Assembly (NCBI GenBank): GCA_963818985.1
Contig: CAWFUJ010000003.1
Coordinates: forward strand, 1-64,000
Direction of reading: 5' to 3'
Length of the DNA stretch: 64,000 bases
From: JAFEDN01 sp963818985
GTDB taxonomy: Bacteria > Pseudomonadota > Gammaproteobacteria > Coxiellales > Coxiellaceae
Shown: in pieces, positions 55,142 to 63,302 of the stretch
Numbering within the stretch: position 1 is the first letter of the stretch
Layout: each line of letters begins with the position of its first letter
Program-made: the position numbers and the translations under genes
Notes under the pieces: generated by a model
Seen by the model: only the letters and a program-made list of their open reading frames with translations
Told to the model about the DNA's origin: nothing
The model's database searches: none

Positions 55142-56224
55142 ATGACTACCGAGATGAAATCATTTAGAAAAATCATCCATGTTGATATGGATTGCTTTTA
55201 CGCGGCTGTTGAAGAGCGTGACCAACCCGAATATCGAGATAAACCATTAGCGGTGGGCGGTTCTGCAGATCAGCGTGGAGTGCTCTGTACCTGTAATTAT
55301 GCCGCGCGTAAATTTGGACTTCATGCAGCCATGCCCACCAGGCGTGCTCTAGCTTTGTGCTCTGGATTAATTTTATTGCCGGTTAACATGGATAAATACC
55401 GACAAGTTTCTAAAGCAATTCAGCAGATTTTTCGAAATTTCACCTCGCTGATCGAGCCGCTTTCTTTAGACGAAGCTTATTTAGACGTTACGGATTGTAC
55501 GCTATTACATGGCAGCGCCACACTCATTGCTCGCGAGATTAAACGCCAAATAAAACAGCAATTAGGCTTGACTGCTTCTGCTGGTGTCGCCCCCAATAAA
55601 TTTTTAGCTAAGATTGCCAGCGATTGGCATAAGCCTGATGGGTTGTTTGTGATTACTCCGGATGAAGTGACTGATTTCGTTGCGGATTTACCCATAGAAA
55701 AATTAGCAGGTGTTGGAAAGGTGACAGCGAAAAAATTGCATCAGCAGGGGATGCTGACTTATCGAGATATTCAACTGTATACTTGCCTTGAGCTACGGCA
55801 TCAATGGGGTAAGTTTGGCCAGCGTCTTTATGAGCTATGCCGGGGTATTGACGAACGATCAGTAGAGCCCAACCGCATTCGGCGTTCGTTGAGCGTAGAA
55901 CAAACTTTTTCCGTAGATTTGCCAGATCTACAGTCAGCACGAACGATTGTTGAAGTATTATTTCAAACATTAAAGACTCGGTTGTCCCACTATGCCGATC
56001 GCCCTATTAAGCGACAATTTGTCAAGATTAAATTCCATGATTTTACCCAGACAACAATTGAATGCGTTAATCAGCAGTTGGATTTACCGATTTTCCAGCG
56101 CTTATTAGATTCGGGATTTTTGCGTGGTCAAAAACCTATGCGGTTAATTGGCTTAGGAGTGCGTTTTAGTGAAACCGTTCAAAGTGTGGGAAATTTTCAA
56201 CAAATTTCTATGTCGTATCTTTAA
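55142..56224 (+). CDS. dinB: DNA polymerase IV (DinB)
   Basis: The 360-residue Y-family translesion polymerase shows IIHVDMDCFYAAVEERD, the catalytic SLDEAYLDVT, AGVAPNKFLAKIASDWHKPDG and the helix-hairpin-helix LAGVGKVTAKKL. Length is normal; no canonical beta-clamp peptide is obvious at the extreme C-terminus. It starts 18 bases after the hydrolase stop. In a cell with a broken proofreading subunit, an intact error-prone polymerase would add to mutation rate. Confidence 0.96.
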   Translation: MTTEMKSFRKIIHVDMDCFYAAVEERDQPEYRDKPLAVGGSADQRGVLCTCNYAARKFGLHAAMPTRRALALCSGLILLPVNMDKYRQVSKAIQQIFRNFTSLIEPLSLDEAYLDVTDCTLLHGSATLIAREIKRQIKQQLGLTASAGVAPNKFLAKIASDWHKPDGLFVITPDEVTDFVADLPIEKLAGVGKVTAKKLHQQGMLTYRDIQLYTCLELRHQWGKFGQRLYELCRGIDERSVEPNRIRRSLSVEQTFSVDLPDLQSARTIVEVLFQTLKTRLSHYADRPIKRQFVKIKFHDFTQTTIECVNQQLDLPIFQRLLDSGFLRGQKPMRLIGLGVRFSETVQSVGNFQQISMSYL

Positions 56225-56322
56225 GAGTCAGCTATACCAATAAAATTAAGGCATTAAATTTCCATAAATATTTTTTCTAACACAGAAAAAATGCTTCGGA
56301 TAAAGGAGCGGTAGAGACGGGG

Positions 56323-56502
56323 TTAAGCAGAATCAGTCCTATTTTTTCCGCAATGCCAGCATGCTGTAAACTGGCCTTCTAGTTGTTCGCCACAACGAGA
56401 GCATTTCCACGGGGCAGACGACTGAGGAGACAATGAGTTTTCTTGAATAAGCTGCATTGTTTTATCATATTGTTTGTTATCCATAACCCATAATTCAGGC
56501 AT
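56323..56502 (-). CDS. Small zinc-ribbon protein, DUF2007-like
   Basis: 59 residues from ATG 56502 (MPELWVMDNKQYDKTMQLIQ), with a C-terminal zinc ribbon CSRCGEQLEGQFTACWHCG. The N-terminus resembles the small signal-transducing DUF2007 domain. The IS10-like element's target site lies one base upstream of the ATG; the longer frame into the element (to 56541) is an artefact of insertion. Its original ribosome-binding region is on the far side of the IS, so expression is probably reduced. Confidence 0.6.
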   Translation of the reverse strand: MPELWVMDNKQYDKTMQLIQENSLSPQSSAPWKCSRCGEQLEGQFTACWHCGKNRTDSA

Positions 56503-56511
56503 AGCTGCAAT

Positions 56512-57807
56512 CTGAAGTATCCCCACGAAAAGAAGTGACATTGAAATGAAAATTTATTAAAAAGGAGGAATTAATTTTGCTATAAGGATATTCAAGATGT
56601 CGGTTAACGAACTGTTATTTTTTCATTTGGAAGAATGCTGTCCAGAGATACACGCTAAAAGACTGCAAGCGGTGATGGATGTAGCGACTGGGATACAACA
56701 TAGCCGGAGGCTGTCGATTGCGGGTATTGGAAGACATTTAGCCAGTGAAACTCAGCTTAAGCACCGAATCAAGAAAGTGGATCGCTTGCTAGGAAATAAA
56801 CATTTATACGGGGAATTAGCTGGGATATATAGTGGACTTTCGCAGTATGTTTTTAAATACATCGCCCAGGATAAAGTTTCGCCGGTGGTAATAGATCTTT
56901 GTTATTTAAAAGATAATCAGGATATTCAGATGCTGAGTGCAGAAGTGGCTACGCAAGGACGAACTATTCCCCTGTACCGAGAAGTATTTGAGAAGGGGGA
57001 GCTTAAAGATCGGGAAAAAGAATTTATATCGAAATTGTCGAGTTGTCTACCGGAAGGACGAGAGGTTTTAATCATCATGGATGCTGGTTTTGGAGACAGT
57101 TGGTTTGCCGCCATAGAATCCCAACAATGGTATTGGTTGGTGAGAGCCAGAGGTGGCAAGTATGTTAAATTGTCAGAGGAAGGGCAATGGCAAGAAGTCA
57201 GTGAATTGTTTCCTGAGATTGGTATTCGGGCTAAATGTTATGATCAGGCCTATATTACCCAGAGTGAACCTCGACGCTGCCGAGTAATTACTAAAAGAGG
57301 ATCGGCGGTTAGTCAAAGAAAAAGGCCAGCTAAATTACCTCGAAATTATCATGGAGCCAATGGAAATTATCAGCGTTTAGCGAAAGAGCCTTGGGTATTA
57401 GCGACGAATTTACCGAAGGAATATACCACGACCCAAGTTCTCAATGCTTATAAAAAGAGAATGCAAATAGAGGAAAGTTTTAGAGATATCAAAAATACTC
57501 GTTATGGATTAGGAAGTAGACAGATTGAGACCCGGTGTGTTTATAGATGGGGAGTTTTCATGTTACTGGCTGCCATTGTACAGATTACTCTATGGATTAT
57601 CGGAGTGATTGGACACAGCCAGGGATTTCAAAGAGTATTCCAGTCCAATACAGTGAAGGATAGAAAAGTATTTTCGTACTTTTATTTAGGACAATTAATC
57701 GTTGAGTTTCACAAATTGCATGAACTTATTATTGATTATAAAAATTTGACCACACAAATTGAAACGGAGTTAGCTAGAGTATGGTAAAATTTGTGGGGAT
57801 ACTTCAG
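56512..57807. mobile_element. IS4-family (IS10-like) insertion sequence with 8-bp target duplication
   Basis: Terminal inverted repeats begin CTGAAGTATCCCCAC at 56512 and end with GTGGGGATACTTCAG at 57807. The flanks are identical, GCTGCAAT at 56504-56511 and 57808-57815, a clean target-site duplication. IS10 itself gives 9 bp. One intact transposase gene lies inside. Identical flanks and ends suggest recent transposition. 57816-58041 beyond holds nothing recognisable. Confidence 0.95.
56597..57787 (+). CDS. IS10-like transposase
   Basis: The 396-residue DDE transposase matches the IS10 pattern throughout: SVNELLFFHLEECCPEIHAK, KKVDRLLGNKHLYGE, the first Asp in VVIDLCYLKD, the second in IIMDAGFGDSWF and the YREK-like segment AYKKRMQIEESFRDIKNTRY with the catalytic Glu. 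It also keeps KEPWVLATNLP. No stops inside. Confidence 0.96.
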   Translation: MSVNELLFFHLEECCPEIHAKRLQAVMDVATGIQHSRRLSIAGIGRHLASETQLKHRIKKVDRLLGNKHLYGELAGIYSGLSQYVFKYIAQDKVSPVVIDLCYLKDNQDIQMLSAEVATQGRTIPLYREVFEKGELKDREKEFISKLSSCLPEGREVLIIMDAGFGDSWFAAIESQQWYWLVRARGGKYVKLSEEGQWQEVSELFPEIGIRAKCYDQAYITQSEPRRCRVITKRGSAVSQRKRPAKLPRNYHGANGNYQRLAKEPWVLATNLPKEYTTTQVLNAYKKRMQIEESFRDIKNTRYGLGSRQIETRCVYRWGVFMLLAAIVQITLWIIGVIGHSQGFQRVFQSNTVKDRKVFSYFYLGQLIVEFHKLHELIIDYKNLTTQIETELARVW

Positions 57808-58041
57808 GCTGCAATGGGAGGTAGCTCTCCTGCCGCGCTGGGGGATATTCATTTTTAATGAGCAAATAATGCCTTCACTTTCAAGAATAGACTTGAATAA
57901 ATATAATTGAGTTCTATCGACAGCGCTTAATAATTTGCTGATTATTATACCAATTAGGTGGCAGGCTTGTACCTATGGAATTAATTTATAGATTTCTATC
58001 ACCATATTTCGTCACTCAGCATGAGTTGATTGAGAACATTC

Positions 58042-58605
58042 ATGAATAATACAGTCCATATCTCTTTTGAAAAAGCACAGCCTTATCATGAAAAATTTAT
58101 ATTTTCTTGGTTAAATGAACCCCATATTCGAGAGTTTTGGGATAATTCTAAAGCACATAAAGATGATATCATTAACTTTATTCAAGGAAGAAAAGAGCCG
58201 TCGAACTATGCCGATGGGCAATATGTTTACTGGATAGGTTCTATAGAAAATATCCCTTACTGCATGATGATGACTATTGAAGAAAAAATGGGAAAAAAAC
58301 GCCCCAAACTTAAAGATCAGTATTTATCTAAAACAGGTACAACCTATAGCCTGGACTTCATGATTGGCAATTCAAATTACTTAGGGAAAGGGTTAGGCTC
58401 TCTTACATTAATATCGTTTCTTGAATTTTTTAAAAAAAATTTTGACTCTCATGCAGATACTTTCTTTATTGATCCTGATATTACAAATCCTCGAGCAAGG
58501 CGCGTTTATGAGAAGGCAGGTTTTGATTTTATCGGTGATTTTACTATGGAGGGCGGAGGAGTATTTTCTGGCCGTAAAACACACTTTCTTGTATATACAA
58601 GCTAA
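58042..58605 (+). CDS. GNAT-family N-acetyltransferase (AAC(6')-like)
   Basis: About 187 residues from ATG 58042 (MNNTVHISFEKAQPYHEKFI). The acyl-CoA-binding part DFMIGNSNYLGKGLGSLTL and the late NPRARRVYEKAGFDFIGDF segment are typical of GNAT proteins in the RimJ or aminoglycoside 6'-acetyltransferase branch. Substrate is unknown; resistance should not be inferred. The frame extends to TTG 58030. Confidence 0.85.
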   Translation: MNNTVHISFEKAQPYHEKFIFSWLNEPHIREFWDNSKAHKDDIINFIQGRKEPSNYADGQYVYWIGSIENIPYCMMMTIEEKMGKKRPKLKDQYLSKTGTTYSLDFMIGNSNYLGKGLGSLTLISFLEFFKKNFDSHADTFFIDPDITNPRARRVYEKAGFDFIGDFTMEGGGVFSGRKTHFLVYTS

Positions 58606-58631
58606 ATTTGGCGATGAGAGAAATAATATAT

Positions 58632-58880
58632 TTATACAGGTTTTTTAATAGTAAGTCTGGGTTCTAAAAAAAATTTAATTTTTCTACTATTGCTTCGCAG
58701 TTGCATAATTCGCATTCCTAGATAATCAGAGTTTCCCGTCACCACCGGTACTTCTGTCGCAGTAAGACAGGCACGCTTGCCTATCAGCGTACCAATCTGA
58801 TTATTTATCATGTTTATGGATTTGACAACAAGATCTATTATCGAAAGCGAGCATGGCGCTGCATTTAAAAATCCAGCCAA
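58632..58880 (-). CDS. Questionable small open frame
   Basis: An 82-residue frame reading KRACLTATEVPVVTGNSDYL and LRSNSRKIKFFLEPRLTIKK has protein-like composition but no start signal and no recognised family. It may be a gene remnant. The surrounding 58606-59064 shows nothing else. Confidence 0.25.
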   Translation of the reverse strand: MAGFLNAAPCSLSIIDLVVKSINMINNQIGTLIGKRACLTATEVPVVTGNSDYLGMRIMQLRSNSRKIKFFLEPRLTIKKPV

Positions 58881-59064
58881 AACTCATTAATCTTTGGTGG
58901 AAAATATCTATTTTTTATTGGATTAGTCTTTCACTTTCTTCGATCATTGAAGAAATAACATGTTAAAATTTTTATGGCTCACAGGTTTTTTAGGCAAATT
59001 TACTTTTAAAAAAAATAAACTATGTTAATTTAAAATCAAGAGGATTAATTACAAGGAGAGAGAT

Positions 59065-59757
59065 ATGAGTCGTCAACCACTTATTGCAGATGAACGCATT
59101 CAATTAAAAAATCTCATAAAAAGATTAGAACACTTGAGAAAATATGGAAACTTAGCAGTAGCAGTTCTGGGCCTTCTAGAAAGCTTACTGATAGGAGGGT
59201 TAGGGATAAATTATATATTTCAGACAGAAAGGACTAGCGCAAACGGCAGAATTTCAAAATCGCTCTGATTGGAAAGAATATGAACCAGATTACTTTATTG
59301 ATGGATTAAGTTGTATTTCTCCACGAAGCCCAGCTTCAATTTCTAAAGAATGCGATGCATTGTGCTTAGAATTGAACAAGCGTAATATACCCGCACTTTT
59401 AACTTGGTGAGGTATATTTACTTCTCTTCCATTTTTTTGCTTGGTGTTGTGCTGTGTAGAGTCCGCTTATACAATTTCGAAGAACAATATTCACCAGGCT
59501 ATTAGCGATTTTTTCAAAGATAATTTCAATCAATCTATTCTATTCCTAAAGAAAATTTCGCCAACCACGAGCGTCTAATTGCTCATCTAAAACAAAAGCT
59601 CACAGAAATAGAAAGTAAAGATGAAAGTAAGCCAGCATTAGTTGAACTTTCAATGCTATCGGCTAACAGAAGCATAAGGCCAAGGTCTCCTGCTCCCGGG
59701 CAGGAATCGTACGTTCCTCCCCGCCTCGCTTTTAGCAGTGCAGATAGTCCAGACTAA
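59065..59757 (+). pseudogene. Broken gene for an unknown membrane protein
   Basis: ATG 59065 follows GGAGAG and reads MSRQPLIADERIQLKNLIKR and a hydrophobic helix LAVAVLGLLESLLIGGLGIN. A one-base shift near 59234 is needed to reach LAQTAEFQNRSDWKEYEPDY and SCISPRSPASISKECDALCL; this meets TGA at about 59408. A further shift is needed for IPKENFANHERLIAHLKQKL, ending at TAA 59755-59757. At least two shifts and one stop. No family recognised. Confidence 0.6.
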
Positions 59758-59858
59758 TGTTAACCGGTACCAGAAGCAAATAGCTCGGCAAAAATTTTAA
59801 AAATATTAATAGAGCTACTGATGCGAGAATATAAAATAATTATTGTATGGAGGAATGT

Positions 59859-60471
59859 ATGCGAGTTATTATTCATTCATCTCGGTTATTACCTCTTTCA
59901 AAAAATAACAAAATATCGAGCTTTCGTAGCTTCTCTCATACAAAAAAATTAATAAGTCCTTCAAGGGCTCCATGAGCATGTTCCCCCTATGCAAAAATTA
60001 TCTGTTCTTAGAATAGCTTATTGGGGACCTAAGGGTGCCATGCAAGTGGGCCAATTAATCGTTCATATTGATGTCGCAGCTGACTACTTAAAAATTTTTC
60101 AGCAATTTTTTCAGGAGCATTTTCCATTCGGTTCCGTCAGAGCAATTGACTATTTTTTTCATGACGATGAAAGATATAGCTCAGATCCTGGGATTGGCTC
60201 TCGCGTGGATCTACGCTCTATGGAGGCTGACAACACCTCTGCTTTATGTGCGCGGTATATCGTTGGTACAAAAATTCCGTCCGACCATAGCTCTGGGGTA
60301 GCTGTGGATTTTAATCCGAGTAAATTCAATCCGTGGGTAAAATATACTGACGAAACCTGCACTACTCCTGAGATTGTTGTCCCAGCTCAAGCTAAGCAGT
60401 TTGCAGACAGAAGCGTTTATGTAAAAGGTATGCTTACTGAGGAGACAATTAAACCTATTCTAGAAGTCTGA
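59859..60471 (+). pseudogene. M15-family D,D-/L,D-carboxypeptidase-like gene, frameshifted and C-terminally short
   Basis: ATG 59859 follows GGAGG and reads MRVIIHSSRLLPLSKNNKIS; one base too many near 59975 separates it from EHVPPMQKLSVLRIAYWGPK. The second frame shows the M15 zinc-site pattern ARYIVGTKIPSDHSSGVAVD (H-x6-D). The usual final HxH segment that supplies the third zinc ligand is missing before the stop. These enzymes cut peptidoglycan stem peptides. The span is one over a multiple of three. Confidence 0.65.
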
Positions 60472-60553
60472 GGTTATCCCGAAGGGGTGGAACAATATTG
60501 CCACGCTTAGTATAATTAACGCCATCCCATCATAAATAGAAGAGGAAATTCCA

Positions 60554-62995
60554 ATGAAAAATATCACTGGAACTGATTTAAAAACTTCTAGCGCCGATGC
60601 TTTTCTCAGGCAACATACGGCAATCGCGGAAGAAGCAAAAAGTTATTATTGGGAAACAAAGTGTGAATATTACCAAATATTGTTCGATTGCCAAGCCAAA
60701 GCTTTATCTGATCCGTCATTCTTCGATGAGATTCCTTATCAGGTAAAAAATGCTTTAGTAGTGTTTTTTTGTCATTGTTTTATAAGCTTAAGGGAGGCAT
60801 ACAAAGTCAAAGCAAAATATCCCCTTCAAATAACAGGTCTAACCGATAAATTTCAAAAAGATTTGGGAAAAACATTGTACCCTTACAAAGGCTGGGCCAT
60901 ATGTTCATTAGTGGATCTTAACGTTCAACATAATATTGAATTTTACCTAAAGAGATGCCTAAAGGTAGATAAAGAAATAAATTTGTTAAAAACACGGCAC
61001 GGTCTGTCTTTAAGTAATAATCAAATTAAACAGATTATAGAAAAACTTGGAAAGCATTTGATAGAATATGTAAAGTTCTTAAAAGGTTCTGAAAATGCTT
61101 ATTCCTTGCTCCTGGAAATTGGTAAACGATATGGTTGTAGCAAAGAAAAATTAGAGAATCTTAAACTGCAAATGTTTGAAAGTTTAATGATCCGAATAAA
61201 AATATATTTTATTTCTGATCTTAAAAAAACGTCAATTATAGAAAAAACTTTAATTATAAAATCTTATCGTGATGATCTGAAGATAATTAGAAAGTTTTTA
61301 GCAAATGATCAATTTGCCAGTGGGTTAGATGCAAAGCGTCATAAACCTGAATACCTGAAAGAAGCTGGAGAAATTTTATATGAAACTACAAGGGATTTTT
61401 TATTCGCATGTAAGAATGGAGACTTAATTACAGTAAAAGAATTATCAAAAAACGTCTCTTACGAAATTTTAGCGGATGCTTTTTATACTGCTTGTTCTGC
61501 TGGACAAAAAAAAATTGTTAAGTTTTTATTTAGTAAAATTTCTTCCCAGAAAGGCTGGGCAAGGCAATTGCTAGGTCGACTTTATCTAGAGGAAAAAAGA
61601 ATTGTCCCTATAGCTACGGAAGTGAAAGGCCATGATCTTGTACTCGAGTTTCTTTTTAGTCTCAACTATCTAAATCCCTATCTTTCATATCTTTTAAATG
61701 AAACAGCTTTATCTGTCCCCGAGAGAATCACAAAGGCGTTGGGAAAAGAGCCGGATTTTCTACTCCCTGTTCTTGTTCCTGCTTCGAGACTCGTTGCCTC
61801 TCCTGAAAAGCCAGAAACAGCCCCTCAAAAAATTCAAAATTTTTTTCAGTCAGCTAATATAGATGCGAAATTAGATGAAATTAAATCTTTGTTTGTTTCA
61901 CTGAAACCTTGCGTGAGAAATTTAAGGTGGCGGTCTGTTTATTGCCAACTACAGGAAAAATTTTACGATTATGTAGAAAAATTAAATCAAATAAAGGAAG
62001 AGTTAACCACAACTGATACCTCAAGATTAAAAAACATACAAAAACGCTATACTCGAGTAATTAAAAAGATTGAAATTATCAAATCAGGATTAGTTGACCT
62101 GGAGCAGAAATTAAATTCTGTAAGAATCAATTCACCCTCCGGCAAACCATCCAGGGTAGGTTTTTTTAGTTCAGGTTCACGCTCTAAGAGTCAGGGTGAT
62201 GACAGCAAACTTAGTTCAGTAGGTGTTTTAGAGCACAGACTAGAAGAAACAAAAAACGATTCATTACGACTTCTCTCAAAGTCGCGAACACCCTCGGGTT
62301 TCCGAGTAACTGGCATGCAAACCCATATGCGTTACAAGCTGTTAGAAGCAATAGAACTTTATATTGGCTTCTCAGACAATGGGAAAGAAGAATCAAAAGT
62401 CTGTATCTTCAAAGCTATGCAAACGGATGCTATTTTATTTAAGATCATGCAATTCATGATGTATCAAGCCGCTTATCTAAGCGAAGCACGTTTAATAAGA
62501 AATGCAATAGTTCATTTCAGAGGTCCGCAAGAAATGAGTAAATGTCTGTTTGATGGCTCTGCTTTAGAGCAAAAACAGGGAAATGATTTACATAAAAAAG
62601 TTATGAACTTTGCAAAAGATTTACTTTCACTCGACACAGCCAGATTAGCAAGGAATGAATTTTATAAGGAGCTAATAGAACATGGAAAGCTTTTGCGGCA
62701 AAGTAGAGAAACTTTAGATCTCTCTGAGCGAAAAGCTTTTGACTCTAGATTTAATATCAAAATGTGGTCATACCAAGCTTATGAAGCTCCATTTATTAAA
62801 AGCATGTGTCGAAGTGCATTGCAAATGGTTAACATTTTTTACCATGTTTATGGAACTCCTAATAGTCCTCATGTATTACGGAAGGAGGCTATTTCTTGGC
62901 GGCACCTGGGGCTTGATACCGATTTTATATCCTCGAATTGGTATGACAATTTCTGCTACGACATGAGCTCCAATTCAAATTCTCTCTCTCTTTAA
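60554..62995 (+). CDS. Large hypothetical protein with ankyrin-like and HEPN-like segments
   Basis: 813 residues, family not recognised. Residues about 285-340 look like degenerate ankyrin repeats (DFLFACKNGDLITVKELSK, FYTACSAGQKKIVKFLFSK). About 445-530 is coiled coil (YVEKLNQIKEELTTTDTS). A Ser-rich linker follows at 530-580. Near the C-terminus EARLIRNAIVHF contains R649-N650-x3-H654, the RNxxxH motif of HEPN RNases. No signal peptide. Composition and layout resemble intracellular-pathogen effectors. Its stop overlaps the convergent phosphatase-like gene by 4 bases. Confidence 0.6.
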   Translation: MKNITGTDLKTSSADAFLRQHTAIAEEAKSYYWETKCEYYQILFDCQAKALSDPSFFDEIPYQVKNALVVFFCHCFISLREAYKVKAKYPLQITGLTDKFQKDLGKTLYPYKGWAICSLVDLNVQHNIEFYLKRCLKVDKEINLLKTRHGLSLSNNQIKQIIEKLGKHLIEYVKFLKGSENAYSLLLEIGKRYGCSKEKLENLKLQMFESLMIRIKIYFISDLKKTSIIEKTLIIKSYRDDLKIIRKFLANDQFASGLDAKRHKPEYLKEAGEILYETTRDFLFACKNGDLITVKELSKNVSYEILADAFYTACSAGQKKIVKFLFSKISSQKGWARQLLGRLYLEEKRIVPIATEVKGHDLVLEFLFSLNYLNPYLSYLLNETALSVPERITKALGKEPDFLLPVLVPASRLVASPEKPETAPQKIQNFFQSANIDAKLDEIKSLFVSLKPCVRNLRWRSVYCQLQEKFYDYVEKLNQIKEELTTTDTSRLKNIQKRYTRVIKKIEIIKSGLVDLEQKLNSVRINSPSGKPSRVGFFSSGSRSKSQGDDSKLSSVGVLEHRLEETKNDSLRLLSKSRTPSGFRVTGMQTHMRYKLLEAIELYIGFSDNGKEESKVCIFKAMQTDAILFKIMQFMMYQAAYLSEARLIRNAIVHFRGPQEMSKCLFDGSALEQKQGNDLHKKVMNFAKDLLSLDTARLARNEFYKELIEHGKLLRQSRETLDLSERKAFDSRFNIKMWSYQAYEAPFIKSMCRSALQMVNIFYHVYGTPNSPHVLRKEAISWRHLGLDTDFISSNWYDNFCYDMSSNSNSLSL

Positions 62996-63279
62996 TATTT
63001 TAATGAGTCATTGTTATTTTTAAGGCAAACTCGGGCTTGTTGTTCAGCGGTAATTAATAAATCTGGATAGGGTTTGAAGTTTTGAATCATGGTTTGTACT
63101 TTAGCATATTGAATTTTTTTAGGGACATTGCTATTCCAATAACTGATTGCTTGAGAATTAGAAAATCCACAAAATTGTTTCAAGGCGACGGCAGCCACAT
63201 AACCAGATGCATGCACTCCATACCAACAGTGCACATACATAGGCCCAGTGCGTTTATCAATAATATATTTAAGTTTCTT
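62992..63279 (-). pseudogene. Tyrosine-phosphatase-like protein, cut at its 5' end by the contig junction
   Basis: In frame, the protein runs KKLKYIIDKRTGPMYVHCW into YGVHASGYVAAVALKQFCGF and SNSQAISYWNSNV. The HCWYGVHAS segment occupies the place of the phosphatase P-loop (HCxxGxxR) but lacks the arginine, as in an inactive or atypical subgroup. Upstream of 63279 the frame meets TGA exactly where GC-rich sequence begins, so the N-terminal half is missing through the junction, not natural termination. Confidence 0.65.
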
Positions 63280-63302
63280 TCATTGGTGGTCAGGAGCCAG
63301 GG
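63280..63302. other. Probable chimeric junction between AT-rich and GC-rich DNA
   Basis: Left of about 63280 the sequence is AT-rich and codes for the phosphatase-like gene. From 63281 it switches to GC-rich sequence containing an AGGAG ribosome-binding site (63291-63295) for the next gene. There is no repeat, tRNA or IS end at the switch. Confidence 0.7.
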
